Assembly: GCA_045531455.1 (NCBI GenBank)
Contig: JAZSEA010000074.1
Span: 1-36,703 of the forward strand
Source of the DNA: CAG-390 sp045531455
GTDB lineage: Bacteria > Bacillota > Clostridia > Oscillospirales > CAG-272
Direction of reading: 5' to 3'
DNA length: 36,703 nucleotides
The position numbers were made by a program, and so were the translations under genes. Under the pieces are notes generated by a model. The model was given only the letters and a program-made list of their open reading frames with translations, did not search any database and had not been told where the DNA came from. Positions 29,593 through 36,703 of the stretch are shown here, piece after piece; position 1 is the stretch's first letter, and the number at the start of each line of letters is the position of its first letter.

Positions 29593-30522
29593 TTACTTAT
29601 TTTCAATAAGATCTACCCAATAGTGTCCGATGTCCGAGATGAGCTTCAGCGCAGAGGTGTGCGCGGGCTTCGGATATGCAGAGAATATGCGGAAGGTCTC
29701 GAAGGCGAGAGTACCCTCGAAGCCGATCTCCTTGACGCCCTCGACGAAGCGTTCCCAGTTGCAAACGTGGGTCTTGCCGTTGGTGAGGTAGGAATAGGGG
29801 ATCATATGGAGGTCATCCATCGCGTTGTTGTCGTGGATGTGGAAGATGGTCATTCTCTTGCCCATGATCTTGAGGTACTGCTTGATATCAAGGTGGCAGA
29901 GGTTTGCATGGCCGACGTCAAGACAGAAGCCGAAGTAATCGCCGCCTGCTTCCTCGTTGAGGATATCGATCATTCTTGCTGCGTCGTAGGGATTCGAGAG
30001 TCTGCCCTCGACGAAGCGGGAGCCGTGGCGTCCGAAAATGTTCTCAAGGCAGATCTTGACGCCCTTGTACTTCTTGATATAGGGGATGAGTCCGCGGTAG
30101 AAATTGAGGTTGGTTTCCCATTCAACGTCGCGGTCTGTACGTGCGGAGGGATGAACGACGACTGCGGGGCAGTTTATGTATTCGCAAACCGCAAAGCACT
30201 TGTCGAGAGCCATAACGATATGAGCGTTGAGCTCGTCCTGATCCTTGTACCAGCACGGGAAGGGAGCGTGCATCTGCGAGATCTCAACACCCGTCGCCTC
30301 GCTTGCGTCCTTGAGGGGCTTGATCCATTCGATTATCTCCTCGATGGGCTTGTCAAAGAGAGTGGGGGTGATGATGCCCGATTTAGCCATAGGATCGGGT
30401 CTCATATAGATGTCGATATTGTAGTCAACGGCTTCAAAGCCGCAGGATTTGATATATTCAAATGAAGCGAGGGCGTTGTCGTGATCGTACCAACCGCCTG
30501 TCTGTACACCAACTTTAAGCAT
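29593..30522 (-). CDS. sugar phosphate isomerase/epimerase-like TIM barrel protein
   Basis: A 309-residue xylose-isomerase-like (AP endonuclease family 2) TIM barrel. The metal-binding positions expected for the fold are present: Glu in CLENIFG, Asp and His in CLDVGHANLCHLD, His in FHIHDN and Glu in LAFETF. HPSARTDRD resembles the substrate-side loop. It likely isomerises or epimerises a sugar or polyol, but the sugar is unknown. TTTGGAGG sits before the ATG, 20 bp after the end of the phosphodiesterase gene, so the two form an operon. The pair suggests stepwise handling of a phosphorylated or phosphodiester-linked sugar. Confidence 0.87.
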   Translation of the reverse strand: MLKVGVQTGGWYDHDNALASFEYIKSCGFEAVDYNIDIYMRPDPMAKSGIITPTLFDKPIEEIIEWIKPLKDASEATGVEISQMHAPFPCWYKDQDELNAHIVMALDKCFAVCEYINCPAVVVHPSARTDRDVEWETNLNFYRGLIPYIKKYKGVKICLENIFGRHGSRFVEGRLSNPYDAARMIDILNEEAGGDYFGFCLDVGHANLCHLDIKQYLKIMGKRMTIFHIHDNNAMDDLHMIPYSYLTNGKTHVCNWERFVEGVKEIGFEGTLAFETFRIFSAYPKPAHTSALKLISDIGHYWVDLIENK

Positions 30523-30542
30523 TTTTTATTCCTCCAAAGTTA

Positions 30543-31844
30543 TTATTTGAGCATCTCGGTGATAGGCGTGCCGTCAACTCCGGGCATTTCTACGCCGAGA
30601 ATTTTTGCGTAGGTGGGAGCCTCGTCGACCGTGGGTCTGCGCTCGATGATGACGCCTTCCTTGATGTCCTTGCCGAAGCCGAAGAAGATGGGCTGGGGAC
30701 CCTTGTCGGGGTTGTGACCGTGGGTGGCTCTGCCGTAACGGTAGTCGGAGAGGTCGAGCTGCTTGACCATAGGACGCTTCCAGTCCTCCGCAAAGGAGGT
30801 GTAGCCGTCCGACTCGATAACGAAGGAGAATTCGCCCGAGAGGTGTTCCTTCTCGTTGATCTCCTCGGTCGTGTAGACCTCGCTGATGCCGTAGATACCC
30901 TCGTCGCGCATCCACTTGAGAAGATCGTAGGTCTTCTGCCAGGTCTCGCGATCGGTGGGATCGGCAAGTCTGATCTGCGCGGAGAGACCCGTGGAGTGAC
31001 AGTAAGCCTTCCAGGACTTGAGCGAGCCGTCCTCGTTCATCTCGATGAGTCCGTTGTCGGCGAATACTACGTTCGGCTTGAGGTTGCGGACGATCTCGAG
31101 CTGACCGTGGTCCGAGATGAGGAAGAAGTTGGTCTCCTCGAAGGTGCCCGCTCTCTTGGTTGCCTCGATGATCTCGAAGAACCAACGCTCGGTGTCCTTT
31201 ACGCCACCCGTTACCTTCTCGGTGAAGAGACCCGTGCCGTGGCGGTAGCTGTCAACGTCACCCGTGTGGAGGAGAAGGAGGTGGGGCTTGTATTTCTCGA
31301 TCATATCGCAGGTGACGCGGACGAGGAGCTCGTCGGTGTCGGGATGCGTTCTGATCTTGACCTTGTCGATATAGGGAGCGATGCACTCGCGGTAGAGTTC
31401 GGGAGTAGTTCCCGCGCGGAGATAGCATTCTTCCTTGGTATCCTCGGGAGACTGAGGCCAGTACTCGGGGAAGTTGTAATCTATGTATTCGTGACCTGCA
31501 GTTACGGGCCAGAAGACGCAGGCTGTGGTGAGTCCCGCCTTCTTTGCCGCCGTGAAGATATCGGGGCACTTGATGTTGTCGGCAAACCAGGTCCAGGGTA
31601 CGTTCTTGGTAACGCCGGGCATGAAGACGTTGTTGTTGGTTACGCCGTGCTTATTCGGATAGCATCCGGTCGACATCGACGTGTGGCAGGGATAGGTAAC
31701 CGAGGGATAGATGGTGCGGGTGCGCTTTACCATCGAGCCCTTTTCGAAGAGCTCCGCGAAGCGAGGGCTGGTCTTGAGAAGATATTTGACGTCCTCGTAG
31801 ACCATAGCATCGCAGGAGAAAACGATTACTCTGCTTTGTGACAT
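30543..31844 (-). CDS. NPP-type phosphodiesterase / nucleotide pyrophosphatase (alkaline phosphatase fold)
   Basis: A 433-residue alkaline-phosphatase-superfamily enzyme of the type I phosphodiesterase/nucleotide pyrophosphatase family. Asp12 (FSCDAM) and nucleophile Thr50 (YPSVTYPCHTSMSTG) match the family; GDVDSYRHGTG (195-205), SDHGQLE (244-250) and GRATHGHNP give the remaining metal ligands. It lacks a signal peptide, so it appears cytoplasmic. A CGGAGG site precedes the ATG and a perfect promoter is at 31886-31914. The substrate could be a nucleotide-sugar or a phosphodiester glycan unit given the isomerase partner; this is inference. Confidence 0.9.
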   Translation of the reverse strand: MSQSRVIVFSCDAMVYEDVKYLLKTSPRFAELFEKGSMVKRTRTIYPSVTYPCHTSMSTGCYPNKHGVTNNNVFMPGVTKNVPWTWFADNIKCPDIFTAAKKAGLTTACVFWPVTAGHEYIDYNFPEYWPQSPEDTKEECYLRAGTTPELYRECIAPYIDKVKIRTHPDTDELLVRVTCDMIEKYKPHLLLLHTGDVDSYRHGTGLFTEKVTGGVKDTERWFFEIIEATKRAGTFEETNFFLISDHGQLEIVRNLKPNVVFADNGLIEMNEDGSLKSWKAYCHSTGLSAQIRLADPTDRETWQKTYDLLKWMRDEGIYGISEVYTTEEINEKEHLSGEFSFVIESDGYTSFAEDWKRPMVKQLDLSDYRYGRATHGHNPDKGPQPIFFGFGKDIKEGVIIERRPTVDEAPTYAKILGVEMPGVDGTPITEMLK

Positions 31845-31885
31845 AAAAATTACCTCCGTTTTTCGGAAAAATTAATACTTTAGTA

Positions 31886-31914
31886 ATTATAATATATTAT
31901 TATTGATTTGTCAA
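31886..31914 (-). promoter_or_regulatory. promoter of the phosphodiesterase-isomerase operon
   Basis: On the minus strand TTGACA (31909-31914), 17-nt spacer and TATAAT (31886-31891), a perfect consensus. The -35 overlaps the stop codon of the upstream radical SAM gene. Confidence 0.88.
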
Positions 31915-32816
31915 GACAAATCATTGGAAAAAGTGTCGGAAAATTCGGGCGTGTACTTTGCCGAAGCCGACGTGGGCGACTGCATATAGCCGTCGAAGCC
32001 GAGGCGGATGGCTTCTTTGAGCACGGACTCGTACTCGAAGGTAGTCACTCTTCGGCGGAGATTTTTATCGTCGCCCGTGTAAAAATCGGGCGTGTATTGG
32101 CTCATAAGGCTTAGCTTGATATCGGATACGGGAATGAGCTCCGCAAGTCGGCGCAAGCACGCGATCGAATCGTTTCTGCATCCGGGCAGAACGAGATGGC
32201 GGACGATGATGCCCTTTTGCATCATACCGTTATCGTCAAATTTTGCCGCACCGAGCATATCATACATAAAGAGGAGAGCTTCCTCGGCGCGCTCGCGGTA
32301 GTCGGCGGCGTGCGAGTATCCGGCGGCAAGCTCAGTGGAATAATACTTGAAATCGGGGAGATAGATATCGACGAGTCCGCGCAGCATTTTTAGACTTTCT
32401 ACGCTTTCGTAGCCTCCGCTGTTCCATACAACGGGGATGTTCAGTTGGTCTTTTACCAATGTAAGCGACTCCGCGACGGTGGGCGTGAAATGCGTCGGCG
32501 TGACGAGATCGAGACACTCGACTCCGCTTTCGGCAACCATCAGAAAAAGCTTTGCAAGCTCGTTTGTGTCAAACTCCTTGCCCGTGCTTTTTCGGCTGAT
32601 CGCGGAATTCTGACAGAAAACGCATCCGAGATTACAGCCTGAGAAAAATACCGTTCCCGCGCCATTCTTGCCGCATATCGCGGGCTCCTCGTACATATGA
32701 CGGGAGACGCGCGAGATCATCGGCTTCGCCCCCGATCGGCAGAGCCCTACGGTTGATCCTCTGTCAACCCCGCATTTCCGTGGGCATATATTGCATTGAT
32801 TGTAATAGTTTTTCAT
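31911..32816 (-). CDS. PflX-like radical SAM protein
   Basis: A 301-residue radical SAM protein of the PflX (COG1313) type. An N-terminal zinc- or cluster-like motif CNICPRKCGVDR with Cys8, Cys11, Cys15 and Cys26 leads into the radical SAM motif SGCNLGCVFCQN (Cys61-x3-Cys65-x2-Cys68). LVTPTHFTPTV, VVWNSGGYE, LPDFKYY and RHLVLPGCRND are the usual barrel landmarks. These proteins resemble pyruvate formate-lyase activating enzymes but their targets are not well known. The ATG at 32816 is chosen because AGAGGT precedes it. It has its own promoter. Confidence 0.9.
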   Translation of the reverse strand: MKNYYNQCNICPRKCGVDRGSTVGLCRSGAKPMISRVSRHMYEEPAICGKNGAGTVFFSGCNLGCVFCQNSAISRKSTGKEFDTNELAKLFLMVAESGVECLDLVTPTHFTPTVAESLTLVKDQLNIPVVWNSGGYESVESLKMLRGLVDIYLPDFKYYSTELAAGYSHAADYRERAEEALLFMYDMLGAAKFDDNGMMQKGIIVRHLVLPGCRNDSIACLRRLAELIPVSDIKLSLMSQYTPDFYTGDDKNLRRRVTTFEYESVLKEAIRLGFDGYMQSPTSASAKYTPEFSDTFSNDLS

Positions 32817-32835
32817 AATTCTTACCTCTGCGAAT

Positions 32836-32864
32836 ATTATACATCTTATAAAAGAAAAATGCAA
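32836..32864 (-). promoter_or_regulatory. promoter of the PflX-like gene
   Basis: On the minus strand TTGCAT (32859-32864), 17-nt spacer and TATAAT (32836-32841). Divergent from the MscS-type gene. Confidence 0.72.
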
Positions 32865-32892
32865 CGATTTGCGACAATTTTTGTTTTATTTA

Positions 32893-32921
32893 TTTACTTT
32901 TAATTTGAATTGTGCTATAAT
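32893..32921 (+). promoter_or_regulatory. promoter of the MscS-type gene
   Basis: TTTACT (32893-32898), then TGC-TATAAT (-10 at 32916-32921), an extended -10. AAAGGAAA lies before the gene start. Confidence 0.62.
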
Positions 32922-32958
32922 TATATTATCAATTTTTTTGAAAGGAAACAGTATCAAA

Positions 32959-33768
32959 ATGTTAGAAAACTTCCTCAACTGGCTTATCGGCGTTGCTCAG
33001 AACGTCGGACTCAAGCTCCTTGCCGCTATCCTTACCTGGATCATCGGCTCCCTCATCATCAAGGGTATCCTCAAGATCTTCCCCAACGGCAAGAGATTTT
33101 CCAAGATGGATCCCACCGTCAAGTCCTTCCTTAACTCCTTCGTTAATATCGGACTCTGGGTCATCCTCATCGTTTGCATCATTGCCATCCTCGGCGTTCC
33201 CATGGCGAGCGTTGTAGCGGCTATCGCATCCTGCGGTGTTGCTATCGGTCTTGCTATGCAGGGCTCCCTCTCGAACCTCGCAGGCGGCATTATGCTCCTT
33301 CTGTTCCGTCCCTTCAGCGTTGGCGAGTTCATCGAGACCTCGGGCGTTATGGGTACCGTTAACGAGATCGGTATCTTCTACACCCTTATTATCACCGGTG
33401 ACAACAAGCACGTGACCATCCCCAACGGCTCAATGATGAACAATACCGTCATCAACTACTCCCGCGAGGATCTCCGCCGTGTAGATATGGACTTCGGCAT
33501 TACTTACGAATCCGATTCCGAGAAGGCTTGCGAGATCGCAAAGAGAGTTGCATCGGCTCACGCTGACGTTAAGACAGATATGGACGTATTCGCTCGCGTT
33601 ACAAGCCTCGGCGACTCCGCTGTAGTCGTTACCGTCCGCGTTTGGGCAGAGGCAGGCAACTACTGGGGCGTTAAGTTTGACCTTACCACCGAGATCCGCA
33701 AGGCTCTTGAGGCAGAGGGCGTGTCCTGTGCATATCCTCATATGGACGTTACAATCCTCAACAAGTAA
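32959..33768 (+). CDS. MscS-family mechanosensitive channel
   Basis: A 269-residue small-conductance mechanosensitive channel. Three membrane helices: about 15-37, 60-85 and 86-116. The third carries the pore pattern of Gly and Ala (SCGVAIGLAMQGSLSNLAGGIML), followed by FRPFSVGEFIE at the vestibule, then the cytoplasmic beta domain (HVTIPNGSMMNNTVINYS) and a C-terminal domain. It would open on hypo-osmotic shock to release solutes. The ATG at 32959 gives the usual length of about 270-290 residues; the longer in-frame start reaches into the promoter. Confidence 0.94.
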   Translation: MLENFLNWLIGVAQNVGLKLLAAILTWIIGSLIIKGILKIFPNGKRFSKMDPTVKSFLNSFVNIGLWVILIVCIIAILGVPMASVVAAIASCGVAIGLAMQGSLSNLAGGIMLLLFRPFSVGEFIETSGVMGTVNEIGIFYTLIITGDNKHVTIPNGSMMNNTVINYSREDLRRVDMDFGITYESDSEKACEIAKRVASAHADVKTDMDVFARVTSLGDSAVVVTVRVWAEAGNYWGVKFDLTTEIRKALEAEGVSCAYPHMDVTILNK

Positions 33769-33774
33769 AATTTC

Positions 33775-33935
33775 CAATTGTAAAACTGCGTTTTACAATT
33801 GAAGATCGCGCGCTTATCGCCGCTTGCCAAAATTTAAAATTTTGGCAGCTCCCCTCGGCGCGCGGACTCGCTTTGCTCGTCTGGTAGGTGTTTTTTCACC
33901 GGCAAAGCCGCCGAAAAAACGAATTTTAATAATTC
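33775..33935. repeat. hairpin-rich intergenic region
   Basis: Three inverted repeats follow each other: CAATTGTAAAA-CTGC-GTTTTACAATTG (33775-33801), GCCAAAATT/AATTTTGGC (about 33827-33846) and TTTTTTC...GGC-AAA-GCC...GAAAAAA (33891-33919). A GCGCGC-rich stretch separates them. The first may act as terminator of the MscS gene although its T-run is poor. No gene present. Confidence 0.6.
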
Positions 33936-33936
33936 A

Positions 33937-33965
33937 TTGTTTTGGCAACCATATTAATATATAAT
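33937..33965 (+). promoter_or_regulatory. possible cinA promoter
   Basis: TTGTTT (33937-33942), 17-nt spacer and TATAAT (33960-33965). The -35 is weak and the start would be very near the gene. Confidence 0.42.
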
Positions 33966-33988
33966 TGAATAACAAGGGAGACCCGGTA

Positions 33989-35251
33989 ATGAAAGATGTC
34001 AGAAGCGCAGAGATTTTATGTGTCGGCACAGAGCTTTTGCTCGGCGACATTGTAAACACGAATGCCTCGTATATTTCGAGGAGGCTTGCCGCTCTCGGCA
34101 TCCCCGTCTACCGCCAAGCCGTTGTGGGAGATAATCCCGAGCGGATGCGGGAGGCTGTTGCCGGGTCTTTTGCGCGCTCGGATTGCCTGATCCTGACGGG
34201 AGGACTCGGTCCGACCTGCGACGATATCACAAAGGAGATCGTAGCGGAGTATTTCGGGCTCGGGCTTGAGCTCAACGAAGAGGCTCTCGAGCGGATGAAG
34301 TCGTATTTTTCCTCAACGGGAAGAAATATGACGAAGAATAACGAAAAGCAGGCGATGGCTCCGAAGGGGGCGAGAGTCCTGCAGAACGATTGGGGTACAG
34401 CTCCCGGATTCGTTATCGAGGAGGGCGGGAAGACCGCGATCCTTCTCCCCGGACCGCCCATCGAGCTTGAGCCGATGTGGCGCGAGAGGGTCGAGCCCTA
34501 TCTCTTTGAGCGTTCGGATTCGGTCATTGTCTCGAAGAATATCCACATCCTCGGTATGGGTGAATCGGCGGTCGAGGAAAAGCTCTACCGTATGATGACC
34601 GAGCTGACGAATCCCACCGTCGCGCCCTACGCGGGCAACGGCGAGGTGCGTGTCAGAGTCAGCGCAAGAGCGAAGGACTCGGAGACCGCGTCCGCGATGT
34701 GCGACGGTCTTATCGATGAGATCAGGAAGACCGAAGTCGGCGAGTTTATCTACGGCATCGACGTTGACAGCATCGAAAACGCGCTTGTCACAAGTCTTCG
34801 TGAGCGCGGAATGACTCTTGCCTGCGCCGAGTCCTGCACGGGCGGACTTATCGCGAAGCGCATCACCGATATTGCTGGATGCTCGGACGTTTTCCTCGGC
34901 GGTTGCGTGACCTACGCGGTCGACGCGAAGGTGAAGCTTATCGGAGTCAGCCGCGAGACGATCGAAAAATACGGCGTTGTTTCGGCACAGACCGCCTGTG
35001 AGATGGCGCGCGGAGTAAGGCTTGCTCTCGGCTCCGATATCGGCATTTCAACCACGGGTATCGCGGGTCCGGGAGGAGGAACACCCGAGCAGCCCGTCGG
35101 CACGGTTTATATCGCGGTCTCGACGAGGGATGGCGAGACGGCAAAGCTTTTGCGCCTCTCTCCCAAGCGTTCGCGCGAGTTTATCCGCATCTGCGCGGCG
35201 ACAAATGCGATGTCTTTGGCATTAAATTCATCGAAAAACGACAAATCTTAA
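33989..35251 (+). CDS. cinA: CinA: nucleotide-metabolism/competence-damage protein
   Basis: A 420-residue two-domain CinA. The N-terminal molybdopterin-binding-like COG1058 domain (1-250) has LCVGTELLLGDIVNTNASYIS and LTGGLGPTCDDITKE; the C-terminal PncC-type amidase domain (about 260-420) has CAESCTGGLIAKRIT, VTYAVDAKVKLIGV and STTGIAGPGGGTPEQPVGTVYIAV. It would hydrolyse ADP-ribose-type pyrophosphate and deamidate nicotinamide mononucleotide in NAD salvage. AAGGGAG lies before the ATG chosen; an upstream TTG in frame is less likely. It is monocistronic. Confidence 0.94.
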   Translation: MKDVRSAEILCVGTELLLGDIVNTNASYISRRLAALGIPVYRQAVVGDNPERMREAVAGSFARSDCLILTGGLGPTCDDITKEIVAEYFGLGLELNEEALERMKSYFSSTGRNMTKNNEKQAMAPKGARVLQNDWGTAPGFVIEEGGKTAILLPGPPIELEPMWRERVEPYLFERSDSVIVSKNIHILGMGESAVEEKLYRMMTELTNPTVAPYAGNGEVRVRVSARAKDSETASAMCDGLIDEIRKTEVGEFIYGIDVDSIENALVTSLRERGMTLACAESCTGGLIAKRITDIAGCSDVFLGGCVTYAVDAKVKLIGVSRETIEKYGVVSAQTACEMARGVRLALGSDIGISTTGIAGPGGGTPEQPVGTVYIAVSTRDGETAKLLRLSPKRSREFIRICAATNAMSLALNSSKNDKS

Positions 35252-35271
35252 CAAAAATCACAAAATACCTC

Positions 35272-35300
35272 TTGATTTTCGGGAAATAATATATTACAAT
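35272..35300 (+). promoter_or_regulatory. pfkA promoter
   Basis: TTGATT (35272-35277), 17-nt spacer and TACAAT (35295-35300). A perfect hairpin GTCGGT-TTTT-ACCGAC follows at 35321-35336 in the short leader. Confidence 0.75.
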
Positions 35301-35352
35301 AATAGCGTTAATTATTTATAGTCGGTTTTTACCGACGGGAAGCGAGAAAACA

Positions 35353-36429
35353 ATGAAAAAATTCAACACCATCGGAGTTCTCACATCGGGCGGTGATGCT
35401 CCCGGAATGAACTGCGCTGTTCGCGCTATCACACGTCGCGCCCTTGCAAACGGACTGAAGGTCAAGGGAATCCTCGGCGGCTACAGCGGACTTATCAAGG
35501 ACGAGATGATCGACCTCGATGCCCGCGCTGTGTCCAATATCGAAAATCTCGGCGGCACCATCCTTCTTACCGACCGTTGCGACGAGTTCAAGTACGAGGA
35601 AGGTATGCAGAAGGCTGTCGCAACCTGCAAGAAGAACAATATCGATGCTATCGTTGCTATCGGCGGCGACGGAACCTTCCGCGGTGCGACCGATCTTTCC
35701 CTCCGCGGTATCCCCACCATCGGCGTTACCGGTTCTATCGACAACGATATCACCGCTACCGACTATACGGTAGGCTTTGATACCGCTATGAATACGGCTA
35801 TGGAAGCGATCGATAAGCTCCGCGACACCTGCCAGTCTCACGCACGCTGCAATGTCGTTGAGGTTATGGGACGTGACTGCGGCGAGATCGCGCTCAAGAC
35901 GGGTATCGCATCGGGTGCGGTAGCTATTGCTATCCCCGAGATTCCCTTCGACGAGGATGCCGCTATCGAGCGTATTCTCAAGGCAAAGAACGCGGGCAAG
36001 AGAAGTATGCTCGTTGTTGTTTCTGAGGGCGTATTCAACGCTGAGGGTAAGCCCTACGGCGAGGATCTCAAGAAGGTCATCCAGGATAAGACCGGCATCG
36101 AGACCAAGTTTGCACGCCTTGCTCACGTCGTTCGCGGCGGCTCTCCCACACTTCGCGACAGACTCACCGCTACCGAGATGGGAAGCTACGCTATCGACCT
36201 TCTCCTTGACGGCAAGAGCGACTGCATCGTAGCTGAGGTTGACGGACGCATCGTATCCTTCGATATCAAGTTCGCGCTCACCGTTGACAAGATGTATAAG
36301 AAAAAGCTCAAGGAAGGCGCGCTCGACGGCTTCACTCCCGAGCAGATCGGCACAATGGAAGAGATCTGCGACTTCCGCGCCGCTGAGATCAAGCGTCTTT
36401 ACGATATTCATCTCTCTCTTTGCGAGTAA
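35353..36429 (+). CDS. pfkA: 6-phosphofructokinase
   Basis: A 358-residue phosphofructokinase, the committed step of glycolysis. VLTSGGDAPGMNCAVR (9-24) binds the nucleotide, IGGDGTFRGA near 103-112 has Gly-Thr after GGD, the pattern of ATP-dependent rather than PPi-dependent enzymes, and GSIDNDI near 127-133 carries the catalytic Asp. VEVMGRDCGEIAL gives the fructose-6-phosphate Arg. LLTDRCDEF replaces the more usual LGTARCxEF and the length is a little above the about 320 of E. coli PfkA. It has its own promoter; a weak purine-rich site precedes the ATG. No allosteric inference is safe. Confidence 0.94.
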   Translation: MKKFNTIGVLTSGGDAPGMNCAVRAITRRALANGLKVKGILGGYSGLIKDEMIDLDARAVSNIENLGGTILLTDRCDEFKYEEGMQKAVATCKKNNIDAIVAIGGDGTFRGATDLSLRGIPTIGVTGSIDNDITATDYTVGFDTAMNTAMEAIDKLRDTCQSHARCNVVEVMGRDCGEIALKTGIASGAVAIAIPEIPFDEDAAIERILKAKNAGKRSMLVVVSEGVFNAEGKPYGEDLKKVIQDKTGIETKFARLAHVVRGGSPTLRDRLTATEMGSYAIDLLLDGKSDCIVAEVDGRIVSFDIKFALTVDKMYKKKLKEGALDGFTPEQIGTMEEICDFRAAEIKRLYDIHLSLCE

Positions 36430-36437
36430 GCTTTATT

Positions 36438-36546
36438 AGTGACTAGTGACTAGTGGAAGGTAAATTTCCTCACTTCGTTCGGGAATTGCATTAATAAAAA
36501 ATCTCGGATATTATGAAGCGAAAAACTTCGTAATATCCGAGTTTTG
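36438..36546. repeat. heptamer-array element with long hairpin
   Basis: AGTGACT, AGTGACT, AGTGGAA (36438-36458), then AAATTTCC...CGGGAATT, then a hairpin CTCGGATATT...AATATCCGAG around CGAAAAACTTC. The loop and stem match the hairpin in the 3055-3383 element. It may also end pfkA transcription. Confidence 0.72.
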
Positions 36547-36587
36547 TATTTGTGTCCTGTTCGATGTACAGTACAGACTTTGCTCTC

Positions 36588-36703
36588 CTCAACCACCGCT
36601 GCACGCGGTCCCCCTTCCCCGCTGGGGAATGTAAATGGTTCATCCCTATCTCTTTTGCATTTCAGCGAACATCGTTTACTACGATAATTATGCTTAGGCA
36701 GAT
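36588..36703. mobile_element. second MITE-like end, truncated by the window
   Basis: CCACCGCTGCACGCGGTCCCCC, then a short GC-rich hairpin (TTCCCCGCTGGGGAA), then TTGCATTTCAGCGAACATCGTTTAC. This tracks the left end of the 17966-18292 element (CCACCACACG...GGTCCCCCTCCC..., then CAGCGAATATCGTTTGTAT). The other end lies outside the window. Confidence 0.6.

Noticed and set aside
31911..32816. anaerobic sulfatase maturase
   Set aside because: The N-terminal CNICPRKCGVDR and the LVTPTHFTP and LPDFKYY landmarks fit PflX-like proteins. The C-terminal Cys cluster of anSME enzymes is missing.
35353..36429. PPi-dependent phosphofructokinase
   Set aside because: The motif after GGD is Gly-Thr, the ATP-type pattern, rather than the Asp of PPi-type enzymes.

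Overview
The window reads as chromosomal DNA of a low-to-mid GC Firmicute of the class Clostridia, probably an uncultured gut or rumen Oscillospirales-type anaerobe. This rests on gene content (DUF47/PiT pair, CinA, PflX-like and YtqA-like radical SAM proteins, cohesin and dockerin modules, a Cys-type sulfatase), strong Shine-Dalgarno sites, and consensus sigma-A promoters that nearly all have a 17-nt spacer. No phage, plasmid, transposase, rRNA or intact tRNA gene was seen.

Layout. 1-1340: two tandem paralogous small membrane proteins (-), divergent from a formylglycine-type sulfatase (1485-3044). 3055-3383: a repeat-bounded non-coding element. 3403-6486 (-): a four-gene operon with a small His/Cys-rich membrane protein, an ABC ATPase, an FtsX-like permease with a nine-histidine extracytoplasmic stretch, and a lipoprotein with a CPFC motif; this looks like metal export or trafficking. 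6910-12654: two large secreted Cys-repeat proteins, one with cohesin plus dockerin, the other with an N-terminal cohesin-like domain and a C-terminal GCG membrane tail. 12785-17866: a run of overlapping genes (membrane protein of unknown role, dNTPase-like HD protein, two DHH phosphoesterases, SurE, DUF559), essentially a nucleotide-hydrolase operon. 17966-18292: a 327-bp MITE-like hairpin element. 18544-20328: a third surface protein with the same GCG tail.

20426-20846 holds the most distinctive locus. It is a compact type I toxin-antitoxin cassette lying between perfect 33-bp direct repeats: a 29-residue holin-like toxin, its Shine-Dalgarno locked in a GAGA-tetraloop hairpin, and a convergent antisense RNA with a perfect consensus promoter and a shared bidirectional terminator. 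20913-29347: a nuclease-helicase fusion (DinG/XPD class), asnS, a class I aminotransferase, a YtqA-like radical SAM protein, and the DUF47-PiT phosphate pair. 29593-32816 (-): a sugar-phosphate isomerase-like protein, an NPP-type phosphodiesterase, and a PflX-like radical SAM enzyme. 32959-36429: an MscS channel, CinA and 6-phosphofructokinase. The window ends in a repeat array and a truncated second copy of the MITE.

Intergenic DNA is unusually structured. Five loci carry 7-nt-period arrays of AGTG-initial units beside a GGAAATT/AATTTCC palindrome, two share a related long hairpin, and two carry the MITE-like end sequence.
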